DNA of 64,000 nucleotides. Source: Opisthocomus hoazin (lineage: Eukaryota > Chordata > Aves > Opisthocomiformes > Opisthocomidae). A program made the position numbers and the translations under genes. Shown piece by piece: positions 20,811-34,570 of the stretch. The notes below the pieces were generated by a model. The model had not been told where the DNA came from, ran no database searches, and saw only the letters and a program-made list of their open reading frames with translations. Every line of letters starts with the position of its first letter. Positions within the stretch are counted from its first letter, which is position 1. The stretch covers positions 62,779,397 to 62,843,396 of the forward strand of contig NC_134414.1 in NCBI RefSeq assembly GCF_030867145.1, read 5' to 3'.

Positions 20811-23267
20811 AATTTTCAAAGAAAGTCAGGAAAATGTTACAAAAGTCAAGTAAAATGTTGCAAATGTGCAGCTAGAATGCAATTAACTATAGCTGGAACA
20901 CTCTTTGGTCATTTGCTGTCTTTTAAGGAGCATATGATCTTTTAGTGCTGACAATTGAATATTTTTAATCAGTGCTTTCAAATCACTGATTAAATTGTTC
21001 ACCAGCTCCATAGCCTTTAATGGCAGCTGACGTTCCTGACATTGTAGTTTAATGCCTTTCTTATATTGTGTGAACTTTATGTATCATAGTTGAAAATACT
21101 TTTCAGTGGGCTGCTTATACTGCAATATTTTCAAGGTAAAAAGAGTGTTTTCCAAAGAGATATTCTCAGCTGTTTTTAATCACTAACCTTATTCACCAAA
21201 CTCTAGCCTACACAAAAAGCACTGAAAAATTTTCGCCAGGGTGATTATGATGGAAAACTGTACTGGTGCAGCCTAGATTTTTTTGTTTCTATTGAAAAGA
21301 AGTACTAAAAAAGTAACTTGGATCTGCTATTGTTACATCAATAATTTATCTGTTTATCTTGAAGATTCATAGAGAGAAATCAAAAGGTGGACTTAGTGCT
21401 GCACTACAGATTTCCTGCAGCGAGATAAGCACTGAAATGAGTGTTAAGACTGGGAAGGGAACAGCAAAAGACCTACCAAAAAAACAGAGTGGGGGAAGAA
21501 AAGCTCATTGTATCAGATGCTATGCCTAGCATGTGAATAAATACCATAGCACTGCGAAAGCCACACGGCTGCCAAGGGCATGCATTTGTTTCTCCCTGCA
21601 GTCACGAGCAAGTGACTTGGCAGGAGCTAAAAGGCATCGCGGACCCTATGCAGTGTATAGGATATTCTGACCTTCACAGCCTGACTCGTCAGCAGGCACT
21701 GCCCAGGCATGGGTGGCTAAGGCCAGCTCGACACCAGAAATATTTGCCAGTGTCACGCTGCTGCGGGGCACAGTATTTTTAAACAACATCTCTGTCTAGC
21801 ACAGCTAGATGCAAGTGCAGAGCAAAAGACCGTGGTGCTCCCCATGTCCCTCACTTTGTACAGAAAACTGGAATAACGAACACCAGTCTAATTTTGGACA
21901 TCTCCAAGGATCCACCCCCTTTCTGGGCAAACAGTTTTAATGCTTCACCACCTTCATGGGGAAAATTTCATTTCGTTACATACCACTGGCATTTTCCTTG
22001 CTGCCACCAGTGGCCGTGTCACCCCTTGTCCTTTGCTGGGCATCTGGGAGAGGGGTTGGGTTTCATCCCTCTCTCACCAGCCAAACTCTGCCTCCCCTGC
22101 TTGCAGCACAGCCCGGCCACCCACCGCCCCCCTGTTCATCCCTCCCGTGGGTCCTGGCTGGTTTTTAGAGCAGGGAAGCCCTGACACCTCGCTCCTCATT
22201 CCCTGGGGAGGAGGTAGTGGGGACCCCAGGGAGGCCATCGCCACAGGGGAGGCAGGGAAGGGCTCCTTTCTTGGCCTTTAAAAACACCTGCTCTGACAGC
22301 CTGCTCAGCATTTTTCTGTCATTTTGTTTTCATTTACAGTTTAAATACTATTTGGATCTCAGTCTAATAAACTTCCTACTCTTCCACCTTTCCATTTCTT
22401 TGCTGTTAATGCACGGGCCAGAATCATTGCAGTTTATTTAGCCCAGGTGAAGGTTATTTGCCCGTGAGCAAGAAGCATACATCAGATATCATTGTGATAT
22501 TTGCAGGAGCTGTAGCTGAACTTGCTTTACAACTCTGCGTCGCTTAATTGCAGACAAAACTGGCACCGCTATGTGTTATTTCCATGTACTGTGTGCAGCG
22601 CTCAACTTGTGTACAATTCAAATAATGAAAAAACGTCCATTTAGGCAGTCACTTTCTACCTCTTGATAATGGAGAGACGGAGAAAACACAGAAAAAACAC
22701 ACACATCCCCATAATAGCAGTAAAAGAAGTATAAAAATGAAGATGACAGTTTAATGGAGATTTGTTTGAACAGTATGTTTTTCTTTTAACCAGTTATTGT
22801 GGTGTATTATTAATGGTTTTCAACAGCCTGAAATGGAGCTGCTGAAAACATTACGACGTTTGCAAACATCTCACATTTTGGGCCACTGGTTAGGCACGAA
22901 AACAGTTCATCTGAGCTTTCAGAGCTGCAATAATTGCGCTAAACCTTGGAAAACAAGTCATCTTGCACATATCAACCGTCATGCTTCAGTTGTCAGCCTG
23001 CATTTTTTTATACACAAATTAGCTTTTCCGAACAAAGAAGTATTTTTCTGTTACCACGGGATAACGTTATCACTTGATAAGACTTAATTTTATGGTTGTT
23101 ATAAATAACTTTGTTGTAATCAGTCTTCACCCTAATTTCAACCTGCTTTCTTGGCAAAGGTCTTTGGCATACAGTTATGGCTGAGCAAAGGAAAGTGCTG
23201 GAGAGTAATCACACAAGTGACGTACTATAACAGTCTCTCTCCACAAAGTCATCGGAAGACCAGCATT
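20811..23267. other. non-coding interval
   Basis: No repeats or genes recognised. A GC-rich patch at 21,890-22,280 carries overlapping frames on the plus strand up to 113 codons, with no family resemblance. The stretch 22,290-23,100 is AT-rich with homeobox-like motifs and may be regulatory. Confidence 0.4.
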
Positions 23268-24760
23268 TCATAGAATCATAGCCTCATAGAATGGTTTGAG
23301 TTGCAAGGGGCCTTTAGAATTCGTCTAGTCCAACACCCCTGCAATGAACAGAGACATCTTCAACTAGGTCAGGTTGCTCAGAGCCCCGTCCAACCTGGCC
23401 TTGAAAGTTTCCAGGGATGGAACCTCCCCTATCTCTCTGGGCAACCCATTCCAGCGTTTCACCACCCTCATGGTAAAAAATTTCTTCCTTATATCCAGCC
23501 TAAATCTACCCTCCCTTAGTTTAAAGCCATTGCTCCTTGTCCTGTCACATCAGGCCTTGCTAAAAAGATTTTTCCCCATCTTTCCTACAGGCCCCCTTTA
23601 AGTACTGAAAGGCCACAATAAGGTCTCCCCTGGAGCCTTCTCTTTTCCAGGCTGAACAGTCCCAACTCTTTCAGCCTTTCCTCATAGGAGAGGTGCTCCA
23701 GCCGTCGGATCATTTTTGTGGTCTCCTCTGGACCCGCTCCAACACATCCATGTCTTTCCTGTGCTGAGGGCTCCAGAGCTGGACGCAGGACTCCAGGTGA
23801 GGTCTCACCAGAGTGGAGCAGAGAGACAGAATCACCTCCCTCGACCTGCTGGCCACACTTCTCTTGATGCAACCCAGGATACAGCTGGCCTTCTGGGCCG
23901 TGAGCACACATTGCCAGCTTATGTCCAGCTTTCAGTCCACCAGTACCCCCAAGTCCTTCTCGGCAGGGCTGCTCTCAATCCCTTCATCCCCCAGCCTGTA
24001 TTGATAGCGGGAGTTGCCCCAACCCAGGTGCATGACCTTGCACTCAGCCTTCTTGAATGTCATGAGTTTCACATAGGCCCACCTCTCCAGCTTGTCCAGC
24101 TCCCTGTGGATGGCATCCCGTCCCTCAGGCATGTCAGCTCCACCACTCAGCTTGGTGTCATCTGCAAACTTGCTGAGGGTGCACTTGATGTCACTGTCTA
24201 TGTCATTGGTGAAAATATTAAACAGCATTTGTCCCATTATGGACCCCTGAGGGACACCACTTTTTACTGATTTCCATTTGGACATCAAGCGGCTGTCCAC
24301 TACCCTCTGGATGTGAACATCCAACCGATTCCTCATCCACTGAACAGTCCATCCATCAAGTCCGTATATCCCCAATCTAGAAAGAAGGATGTTGTGGGGG
24401 ACCATGTCAAAAGCTTTACAGAAGTCCAGATAGATCACATCTGTTGCATTTCCTTTGTCCACTGATGCAGTCACTCCATCACAGAAGGCCACTAAGTTGG
24501 TGAGGCAGGACTTGCCCTTGGTGAAGCCATGCTGGCTGTCTTGAATCACCTCCCTGGCCTCCATGTGCCTTAGCAGAGCTTCTAGGTGGGTCTGCTCCAT
24601 GATCTTTCCAGGCACAGAGGTGAGGCTGACAGGTTGGTAGTTCCCAGGGTCCTCCTTCCTACCCTTTTTAAAAATGAGCACAATGTTTCCTTTCTTCCAG
24701 TCACCAGGGACTTCTCCTGACTGCCATGACTTTTCAAATAGAATGCAGGTAATTTCCTTT
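23268..24760 (-). mobile_element. CR1 LINE covering most of the reverse transcriptase, frameshifted
   Basis: The minus strand begins in the segment before the RT fingers ([14 protein letters not shown] near 24,700). A 249-codon frame (24,681-23,932) carries [13 protein letters not shown], the palm motif [21 protein letters not shown] and the catalytic [10 protein letters not shown] frame change near 23,930 leads to a second section, with [22 protein letters not shown]. The terminal block and tail run to 23,268. It is about 1.5 kb long; endonuclease and ORF1 are absent. Active-site residues are present, but at least one frameshift separates palm from C-terminus, so it is a pseudogene copy. Subfamily differs from the copy at 32-34.6 kb. 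Confidence 0.92.
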
Positions 24761-27700
24761 AAAAAGCTTGTATGACTTTATAGATTTCATAGTAATTGCT
24801 TCCAGAATAATACTATAACATTGAAATGAAAAAGTAATGTCACAGACAAACCCAAAGCAAGGTGCCTGAAGAAACCTAACAACAAGGCTTTTAAAAATAC
24901 ATGTCTACATTTATAAAGCAGACATACAAGTCTTGGTTCTCTTACTTCTGCTTCTGTTGCTTGTTTTATACACTACCAAAACAAATTCAAGGATCTTGGG
25001 GCATCACAATAACCCACGCAGCATTTCTCTGGTGCACTGCTCTCTCGCTCTTCAGCCATGCTGGACTTTCCTCGGTGGCTGTCAGAGTGCAGGGCCAGCT
25101 GTTCAGCTGTGTAACAGGAACAGCACAAAAATAGCTGTTCTGCTCAGCACTTCCAGCCACATCAATCTCCACAACAGGCACTGGGATCTGTCCGTGATAC
25201 CCCTCCGCAGAATTACTGCATGATGTGATGGTTGGCACCCAAAATAGTGTTTGAGCCCTGGCTGCCAGGGATAAATCTCGTTAGTCATTAGTGCCCTGTC
25301 TGCAGGACAGCAGGGGTTTTGGTGTGACAAGGACAGAGCCATCCTTGCTCCCCTCTGGTTCCTGGTGGAGAGGAGGTTGGTGGTGGAAGCTGACTCACTC
25401 ATCCTTCCTTCCCCAACCTTCTCCAGCTGTCAAAACATTTTTTACCTAAATTCTAGAGCAAGGACATTCATCTCTCCCGAAGGCCTGCAGGACAGCCTGG
25501 CTCCGGGGCACGCCTCCCTCCCTGTCTCTCTCTTCCCCACAGCCGTATACACATGCAAATTCTCCCAGTCCAGGTGCCTCCACGCCTTCCCACAACCCCC
25601 ATGAAAGGGAAACCTGGTGTCCTCCAGAAGCTTTGACTTCCTACCTTTGCACCAACAGCAACGAGAAGAGGCAGTGTATTAGGAGAAGCAATGCTCCCAG
25701 TGGAGAAAGATCACATTACCGAGGTCTATTTGTGTCTCCTGCTGCATCATGCTTCCTCTGTTTCTCCTCCCCACATTGCCTTTCCTCTGGACCAGTGCAC
25801 CTCCCTTGCACTGCGTTATGCCCCCAGCAGAGGGAACATCTGCACCCACAGAAAGCCTAATGAAAAACCTTTATTTATATTTTGCAGGCTTGGGTAGACT
25901 GGACTTTTTACCAAAAATCTTTAAGTGGACCATATTTTCTCTTAGTCTCACGCTAGTGATTCCCATGGTCCGTTGACAGACCTTTATGCGTAGCCTCACA
26001 AAGTAATGCTTCAACTAATATAACTTGTCTTCTCAAACGTGATACTATTTTGCACTCAGGTCAGCCTGGTTAAAGTGAGCAAGGACGTAAGTGCTACCGG
26101 AGGCCTCCATGCCACACTGACAACAGCCCTGCCAGAGCTGGAGGACAAAACGGAGCAGGCGAAACACCCTACGAGCAGCTTAGCTGGGTCGTGCTTAGCA
26201 TTGCTCTTCTGCCCAGACACTGAAAATGGCTTCTCCTTTGGCTTATAGTCTTATCTGTGCTGCGCCAGGCTCATGTGCTAGCATCTCTGAAACATGCAAG
26301 TGATGTAAATACCTATTTCAGACTAAACTACTGGTATGAAGTTGCAGGGAAGCATAACGCAGGCCACGTGTTGTAGCACAGATATCCTGAGCTGGGCATC
26401 CAGGTACTGAAACACGATGGGCTTCAGTGACGTTCAGTGTGGCTGATGGAAAAAAACCTTCTCTGCAACACTGGGAAAGAACATCTTTGTGGGCTTCACT
26501 CTTCTGGACCTGGCTTGCCACACAGCCCCTTAACAGTTGTTGTCAGTAGCTTAGATTTGCTAGTTCTTCCAGTTCTCTGTTTTCTTGTACCTGCAATAAA
26601 TGTAGAGTTCTCTTTTTCCCCACCAAGATTTCACCATGTCGATCCAGTGTAAAAAAACTGCATAAATGTACAACGATGACAAGGCAGCTTTCCAGTCTGC
26701 CCGTGCTCTGTGGTCAGCAGATATGCTGAAGGCAGTAGTGACTTCACCTCAAAAAAGCTAAAGAAATCATCCAGGTTTGTCTTCACGGGGGATGGAAAGC
26801 TGGACAATACACTCAGTGGTGTACAGGGTGCAGACACCTCATCCTGTAGTGAGCACATCAGCTTGATCTTAGAACACCACTGGCTTTACTGGCAAGGCCA
26901 GTTCCCAGCGCAGGTGTGGACCTCCCCACCACAGGCACCTAAACTGAGGCCGAATGAATTTGGAGTGAAGGTCGCAGCTTGGTTTGAGTAGCTGACCTTG
27001 GAGCGCTCCTGAAAAGTGAACGCAAGCACATGAACAGCTTTTTTTTTTTCCCCATCCTTTGACAACAATAGTGCAAACTCATGTGGTTCGGCTGATGGCC
27101 AGCTTAAAGAACAGCTTCACCCTGCCAGGTAAATGATGCTGAGGACAGGTATTTCGCCAGTGGATTTTACATCAAGTAGATTAGAAAAGACTCTGAAGTT
27201 TGTATTCCGTATTCTATATTGCAAAATCTAAGTGACGGTAAATAACCTGCAATAATGCCATGAGAGCTGATAAGGACAGAAAGGAGAAGGATTTCAAAAC
27301 TGATAAGCTGAAAAATGCATAACCACATGTGTGCACAAGACAAGCAAAACTGATACTTATTAAATATTATCACAGAGCTGAAGGATCCCAACTGAGTATT
27401 AGACTTGCATTGCTCTGAAGTTTGCAGAAGTATACAAAAGAGACATTCTACATCTCACTGAATTAAAATGTGTATAATGGCTTGCAACAGAGGTGTGGAA
27501 AAACAAGGCTGGTATTATTTAAAGTAGTAATTTTAATGTTGATTACATCTGAAATATGCTTTATAGGATTTTCATAACATTTAACTGATTAAAAATGAAT
27601 GTGTATTTATACATACACATTTATATATGTGTATAAAGACATCTACTCACAGGTGAACATGATGGAAGACTGTAACTGTATTTTATGCAGAGACCCAGGA

Positions 27701-30700
27701 CTGTCACATCCATGCACGTGTTCTCACCACCGGGCTGTAAGGTCTGCTCTTTCTGTTTTCTTTTATTTATTTATTTATTTATTGGCCTCCCCTGAGCATC
27801 CTTCTTCTTCCATTAGTTCTCTAACTATTTGATAAGAAAACTGTCATATGGAAAGAAGACAAAATCGTCTTAAAAGCAAGCAGTAGTGGGATTTCAGTAG
27901 CCCTTCAGGGCATCGTTACCCGGGAGGGGACAGTCTGAGGCTCCCTTACAGTGTCCGGGCCAGAGGGAAAAAGAGCCATTAGTTCTTGCATCTCTTTTGG
28001 GCTGAGACATGGCATAGGTACCAAGTGGTTTAGACAGAAATTCCTTCTGTGTCCAGAAGCACAACCTAGGCATTTGGGCAACTAAAAGAGCGAAGGAGCT
28101 CTGTAGACAAGCACAGGCACCCCCAGGGTGACACAGCAGCTCAGCAGAGGGGGAAGATAAAGGAACTTTTGTGTTGGGCAGCTAAATTCTACCCAGGTCT
28201 TTATAGGTTGTGCCTGGACCTTAACAATTTCATTCTACAGTTGTTTCAGGACCTGTTCATATAACAGACTAATGACCTGTAAAATTTCAGTTTAAAATGC
28301 CTTTGGAGAGTTATAGTAAACATTTTAAAATGTAACCAAAGATACATTTCCTTTCTGTTTTTACTCTTTCAACCCATAAAGTAGAAAGCATTTCATATAA
28401 AAAGACTCTAAACCAAATCCCCTCTTCTCATTTTAATTTTACTCATATAATCTATAAACAATTTTATACAAAAGCACTGTAAAATGCATGCCTTTCTGCT
28501 TCTTCGATATTGAATTTTCAGAGTGGTATTTCTAAGTCTAAGCTTCTAGACAGAAGGGCTTATAAGAAAATGTTGGTTCTTTCTTAACTATTGTGCTCTG
28601 ACCAACACTGCAGTAACAGAGAACACCAATAAAGTACTGCAGTGCTGTATAATTGTCTTATTAATTGGAACATTATTTACAGAGAGGGCTGCCTTCACAG
28701 CATGCACCTACTTTCTGAAATGCTCGCAGCACTCGGGACACAGCAGGCAGCCAGCATAAAAGTTCACTTAAAGAAACAGTAAAATAGCCATCTATATAAG
28801 TGCAAGTTAATGAATTGAGTCATCCTGGCAGGAAGACTTGAATGTGAGCAAGCATTTTCAAATTTAAAGAGAGGTGACCTTAAAAGCCTGCCAAACCTCA
28901 AAGGTAACGCAGCATTTATGATGATGGTGGTGGGGCCCTTTAATTTTTAGATGAAGAACAACCCATCTCAGCTATTCTATTAAAATATGTTGCATGCTAC
29001 GTTATAAACTACCTCTTTGCAAAGATCCTTTCTGGAAACCAGAGGGTAAGAAAGAAAACAACCCTTTTGAATATGTAAGGCACTACCTTACATTTACACT
29101 AACTGCTTAAATAGCATTCTACATACTATAGCCTGTGCATGGCAGTTGTTTACGGAGTCCCTCTTTGACGAAAGTTATCCAGACACCATGAAAAGGAACT
29201 GCCATACTCCCTCTATGCTCCTAAAACAGACATTAGTGCCAACTATTCAACAAAGCGTTTCATATTTTCAATGTCCCCATAAAATCCTTTCAGCTGACAG
29301 AAGGGAATTTACTATGTCTGTCCCTCTGCCCTTGCAGAGTCCAACTGACTTTTTAGCATATTCAATGGAAAAAAAGCAAAGTATGCGGGACCAAGGCTTA
29401 CATCTTTAAAGGATTGTTTTTCCCAAGATTAATGTTTCATTATCACACATGAAATATAGCACAGCTACTATATCAATACTTACATTTACAGCTTCAGTGC
29501 AAAGTTCTTAAATGACTATGTGGTTTATTCAGCATGGGTGCACGACACCAGGTTTTTAAAGAGTTTCAGGGTAGTCAATATTTTTGCAAAATACCTTGTA
29601 GAATCCTTTTTATAATTTACTTCCTAAAATATCTGATACTTGCAGACTTTTGGACAGATTGCCCGTCTTGTTTAGGACTTTCCAACCTACCTCAATGCAA
29701 AGCAGAAAGATTATTTTGGCCATTACCACTGAGTTGCCATAAATCAGGCTTTCGTTGCGGGCGCTTTTGATGTGTCATTCATGATGCCACAACTTGCACT
29801 CGGCTCTTGGAAACTGAAGCCAGTTGCTTCCTTGGCAATTATATGGTATAACAGCAGCCTGGATCCCAGGTCATCTGCAATGAATGTTAAAGCGTTTTAT
29901 GCTAGTTATCCACCGGAACACAGAGCACTCTAGTGCCTGATTTCCTCTGCTGATCTAGCCATTCCTCTTTTCCTCAGAAAACATTGAAAATCAACATTGT
30001 ACTTTTTAAAAGTGTTTTCTCTGGTGCTTGCATAAAATCAACTATCAAGATGCAGGTAGGTTACAGGCACTGCCAGTTTTCGGGTCTCTCGTGTACATTT
30101 GAGAAAAGGTGTGGGGCTCTAGGAGAGCTGTCAGCTGGAGAGCAAGGAAATCCAAATTCCTGACTTCTTTTTATTTCAAAGCCCAATTATTTTTTTCCCC
30201 CTACAGAGCAGCTATGTTAACTTCAGCGTTCTGGATCAAATTCAGTTGAGACAGGCAATAGGCATATCACTCCTGCAGTTTCAAACACTGGTAGCATTTC
30301 CTTGGCTCTCTGCCAAGGGTAAAACTATTACATATTGTTGCTAGATTTGTATAAACAGTTACCGGCCTTCCTCTGAAAACCAACTGCACTTCAGTAGTGT
30401 TTGGGAATAGTGTTTTGCATTAGCTAAGGCTGTAAAGAGCTTCCAATATGAACTTCCTTCCAAAAGTGATACTCCGTACCACTGGTTCATTATTTTTTCC
30501 CAAACAAGTCTGCCTCAAAATGGAGTTTTGCTTTGTTTCCATTTAGCAAAAGGAATTCTAAAAGACTTAAGGAAAGTCAATTTAAGCTACCTCAGGTAAG
30601 GTAAGCACAGAGATTTAAGTGGCCGTATAAGTTAGACCAGTGTTCCCATAACACAGATCAGACCAACTTATATTCGGTTCGTGGGTGAATCAAGTTACTA

Positions 30701-32167
30701 GAAGCTCACATGCCAAATGCAAGCAACTATGATAAAAGAAACAGTTTTTATGTTACAATGCTACTGTCCAGCCATCATAGAGATGACCTAGACTCGGGCA
30801 AGCCTGCAGCAGCCTAGATCCACATCCTGGCTGTCTACTGGGCGACATTTTGGCACTGAGCCTCTTGTAGCCATTTTCTCCTGTTTCTTTCCTTAATCCT
30901 TGCCAATGACAAAGACGTTTTCTGGCTGCTGTAACTGTAGTCCCTCTTCTTGTTTCTGTCATAAAGTCATGGAACAAAGTTTGAGTTACAAATGTGAAAT
31001 ATGAGCTGCTGAAACGTGTGAATTCTTACTCTAGTCTTTTATGATTTCTGGAAGCTTTACTGGTTCTAGTTTTGCTTCTAAATCCAAATATATCAAAAGC
31101 TGTTTATGTTACCAAATGCCAGAATACACAGATGGCATCCATTTAACTGAGTAGATTTTTACTGTTGGTTACAGGCATTTCATGCTATCTGTCTTAAATC
31201 TTCCCGAAGCATCTTTTTTTTTTTTTTTTTAATTCTTCTTTAAGGTAAATAGGTGTTTGGTCAAATCCTTCTGGCTCTACTTTTATGAATTAATTTCACT
31301 CTGCCAGCTACAGTATAAAGAAAGCACTGTTGGGCCCATGATGTTTGATTTATTATTTCTGTTGAAAAGCTCTTGAAATGCCTAGTAAATTTGATCTTTC
31401 TGGTAATTTCAAATACAGCATCTATATCATAGCCATATGCATGCCACATCATACTTTTTCTTGATACAAAAAAGAAAAAGCGACGTGCAATCTCCTTAAA
31501 TATAAAAGAAATTGGAAGAAATAAGAACCACACCTCTACACACATGTTCTTTGGCCTAGAATGTATTTACTGATGCAAGATATGGACCTAAACCAACATG
31601 AATTATTCTTCAGAAATGCTGAGTCTTATCCTTCAAAGAGTCTGAAAGTGTACCTATGGAAGATGGCTGAATTTGACAATGATTTCCTAAGATTGAGCTA
31701 TATTTAGAATAATAGGATTATGTTATTACAACTCTAGCTGTGATAGGGCTGGAGAAGGTTACTTAGACCCTGTGGCTACACTGCTAAATAGAAGAGAGCC
31801 AGGAGCTAATCCTCAGTGCCGAGGCCAAGTGGTAAGCAAAAACAGATGCATGCTACACGGATCTTGTCCCTGCAACTTGTCTCATCCCATGTGGTGCCCT
31901 TGCAGTCCAATGGAAAAATGCTTCTTTTCATGTGTTTTTTTTCCCAGTTCAGGATGTCTGAGGTAATGTGTAACGTGTGTTGCAGCTTGCCAGAGTGGTG
32001 GCTTTGTAACATGAAGCTCCATATGTGTATGGCATATCTGAAGGTATAAAACCTGCTGGGATAACATTGGAAGATTGTGTAGCATGGAAGGAGTCGTACT
32101 TGGTTCAGTCTTGTCTGTGCTGTCCTAGTTTACAGAAGTAAGCCCAGGCATTGTTGAGAGCTTGGAG
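24761..32167. other. long non-coding interval
   Basis: More than 7 kb without a recognised repeat or gene. Longest frames are about 90-100 codons and show no family features. The part from 28,300 to 31,700 is especially AT-rich and repeat-free. Simple repeats are a TTTA array at 27,762-27,783, TATA-rich sequence at 27,600-27,640 and a T-run at 31,211-31,229. Confidence 0.4.
27762..27783. repeat. (TTTA)n microsatellite
   Basis: About five uninterrupted TTTA units; no association with a gene or transposon was seen. Confidence 0.85.
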
Positions 32168-32197
32168 CTGGACAAGGTCCTGTGCAGCCTGCTGTAG

Positions 32198-34465
32198 GTG
32201 ACCCTGTTTCGACAGGAGGAACCAACAAGGAAAGGCGCGCTGCTGGACCTCGTGTTAACAAACAAGGAGGGACTGGTGGAGGATGTGAAGGTTGGAGCTA
32301 GACTCGGCTGCAGTGACCATGAAATTGTTGAGTTCAGGATCCTGCGTGGAGGAAGCAGGGCGATAAGCAGGATCAAAACCCTGGACCTCAGGAGGGCTGA
32401 CTTTGCCCTCTTCAAGGAGCTACTGGGAGGAATCCTGTGGGCCAGGGCTCTCGAAGGCAGGGGGGTCCATGAGTGCTGGTCGCTCTTTAAACAACACTTC
32501 TTCCATGCACAGGAGCAATGCATCCCCCTGAGAAAGAAATTTAGCAAAGGAGGCAGGAGACCTGCATGGTTAAAGAAGGAGCTTCTGGCGGAGATCAGGC
32601 GGAAGAGAAAGGTCCATGGAATGTGGAAAGAGGGACAGGCCACTTGGGAAGAGTACAGAAACGTGGTGAGAGCATGCAGGGATGCGACGAGGAAGGCCAA
32701 GGCTCACCTGGAATTGAAGCTGTCAAGGGATGTCAAAAACAACAAGAAGGGCTTCTTCAACTACATCAGCAGCAAAAGGAAGGCTAGGGACAACGTGGGG
32801 CCGCTGCTGAATGAGGCGGGTGTCCTGGTGACGGAGGATGCGGAGAAGGCAGAGCTACTGAATGCCTTCTTTGCTTCAGTCTTCAGTGCTAAGACTGGCC
32901 CTCAGGAATCACAGGCCCCGGAGGTAAAAGAAGAAGCCTACAAAGAGGACGACTTTCCCTTGGTCGAGGAGGACTGTGTGAGGGATTGCTTAAGCAATCT
33001 GGATGTCCACAAATCCATGGGCCCCGATGGAATGCACCCACGAGTGCTGAGGGAGCTGGCGGATGTCATTGCTGAACCACTCTCCATCATCTTTGAGAGG
33101 TTCTGGAGGACAGGAGAGGTGCCCGAGGACTGGAGAAAGGCCAATGTCAGTCCAATCTTCAAAAAGGGCAAGAAGGAGGACCCAGGGAACTACAGGCCAG
33201 TCAGCCTCACCTCCATCCCGGGAAAGGTGATGGAGCAGCTTATCCTGGAGGCCATCATGAAGCAAGTGGAAGAAAAGAAGGTTATCAGGAGTAGTCAGCA
33301 TGGATTCACCAAGGGGAAATCATGCCTGACCAATCTGATAGCTTTCTACGATGACATGACTGGCTGGGTAGACGAAGGGAGAGCCATGGATGTTGTCTAC
33401 CTAGACTTCAGCAAGGCTTTCGACACAGTCTCCCATAATATCCTCCTAGGGAAGCTGAGGAAGTGTGGGCTGGATGAGTGGTCGGTGAAGTGGATAGAGA
33501 ACTGGCTGAATGGCAGAACTCAGAGGGTTGTCATCAGCGGCGCTGAGTCTAGTTGGAGGCTGGTGACAAGTGGTGTCCCCCAGGGGTCAGTACTGGGCCC
33601 AGTCTTGTTTAACTTCTTCATCAACGACCTGGATGAAGAGTTAGAATGTACCCTCAGCAAGTTTGCTGATGACACCAAACTGGGAGGTGTGGTAGATACA
33701 CCAGAGGGCTGTGCTGCCATTCAGCGTGACCTGGATAGGCTGGAAAGCTGGGCAGAGAGGAACCTGATGAGGTTGAACACGGGCAAATGCAGGGTCCTGC
33801 ACCTGGGGAGGAACAACCCCATGCACCAGTACAGGCTTGGGGTGGACCTGCTGGAGAGCAGCTCTGCGGAGAGGGACCTGGGTGTCCTGGTGGACGACAG
33901 GTTAACCATGAGCCAGCAGTGTGCCCTGGCTGCCAAGAAAGCCAATGGGATCCTGGGGTGCATCAAGAACAGTGTGGCCAGCAGGACGAGGGAGGTTCTC
34001 CTTCCCCTCTACACTGCCCTGGTGAGGCCTCATCTGGAGTACTTTGTCCAGTTCTGGGCTCCCCAGTTCAACAAAGATGAAGAGCTACTGGAGAGAGTCC
34101 AGCAGAGGGCTACGAGGATGATGAGGGGACTGGAGCATCTCCCCTACGAGGAGAGGTTGAGGGAACTGGGCTTGTTCAGCCTGAAGAAGAGAAGGCTGCG
34201 AGGGGACCTTATAAATGCCTACAAATATCTGAAGGTTGGGTGTCAGGAGGATGGGGCCAAGCTCTTTTCAGTGGTGCCCAGTGACAGGACAAGGGGCAAT
34301 GGGCACAAACTGAGGCACAGGAAGTTCCGTCTGAACATGAGGAAGAACTTCTTCCCTCTGAGGGTGATGGAGCACTGGAACAGGCTTCCCAGGGAGGTTG
34401 TGGAGTCTCCTTCTCTGGAGATATTCAAGACCCGCCTGGACAAGGTCCTGTGCAGCCTGTTGTAG
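32198..34465 (+). CDS. CR1 ORF2 C-terminal part: endonuclease remnant plus reverse transcriptase
   Basis: An uninterrupted 755-codon frame. Residues 1-45 hold the last part of an APE-type endonuclease, with the conserved SDH at 39-41. The RT domain spans about 265-560: [12 protein letters not shown] (328-339), palm motif YLDFSKAFD (401-409), [11 protein letters not shown] (458-468) and the catalytic FADD (489-492) with both aspartates. The C-terminal region follows to NRLPREVV and the stop. A full-length ORF2 is clearly longer, with the whole endonuclease at its N-terminus; most of that is missing, so the copy cannot mobilise itself. The first codon is GTG within the rearranged 5' junction, so no genuine start exists. 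With no stop or frameshift over 2.2 kb, it is a recent insertion. It is transposon sequence, not a host gene. Confidence 0.92.
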   Translation: MTLFRQEEPTRKGALLDLVLTNKEGLVEDVKVGARLGCSDHEIVEFRILRGGSRAISRIKTLDLRRADFALFKELLGGILWARALEGRGVHECWSLFKQHFFHAQEQCIPLRKKFSKGGRRPAWLKKELLAEIRRKRKVHGMWKEGQATWEEYRNVVRACRDATRKAKAHLELKLSRDVKNNKKGFFNYISSKRKARDNVGPLLNEAGVLVTEDAEKAELLNAFFASVFSAKTGPQESQAPEVKEEAYKEDDFPLVEEDCVRDCLSNLDVHKSMGPDGMHPRVLRELADVIAEPLSIIFERFWRTGEVPEDWRKANVSPIFKKGKKEDPGNYRPVSLTSIPGKVMEQLILEAIMKQVEEKKVIRSSQHGFTKGKSCLTNLIAFYDDMTGWVDEGRAMDVVYLDFSKAFDTVSHNILLGKLRKCGLDEWSVKWIENWLNGRTQRVVISGAESSWRLVTSGVPQGSVLGPVLFNFFINDLDEELECTLSKFADDTKLGGVVDTPEGCAAIQRDLDRLESWAERNLMRLNTGKCRVLHLGRNNPMHQYRLGVDLLESSSAERDLGVLVDDRLTMSQQCALAAKKANGILGCIKNSVASRTREVLLPLYTALVRPHLEYFVQFWAPQFNKDEELLERVQQRATRMMRGLEHLPYEERLRELGLFSLKKRRLRGDLINAYKYLKVGCQEDGAKLFSVVPSDRTRGNGHKLRHRKFRLNMRKNFFPLRVMEHWNRLPREVVESPSLEIFKTRLDKVLCSLL

Positions 34466-34531
34466 GTGACCCTGCTTCAGCAGGGGGGTTGGACTAGATG
34501 ACCCACAGAGGTCCCTTCCAACCCCTACTAT

Positions 34532-34570
34532 TCTGTGATTCTGTGATTCTGTGATTCTGTGATTCTGTGA
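34532..34570 (+). repeat. ATTCTGTG octamer array (CR1 3' tail)
   Basis: About five tandem octamers end the first of two CR1 terminal units. Two more copies follow the second unit at 34,620-34,638. Confidence 0.95.

Noticed and set aside
32990..33966. Minus-strand frames within the young CR1
   Set aside because: Antisense shadows of the reverse-transcriptase frame.
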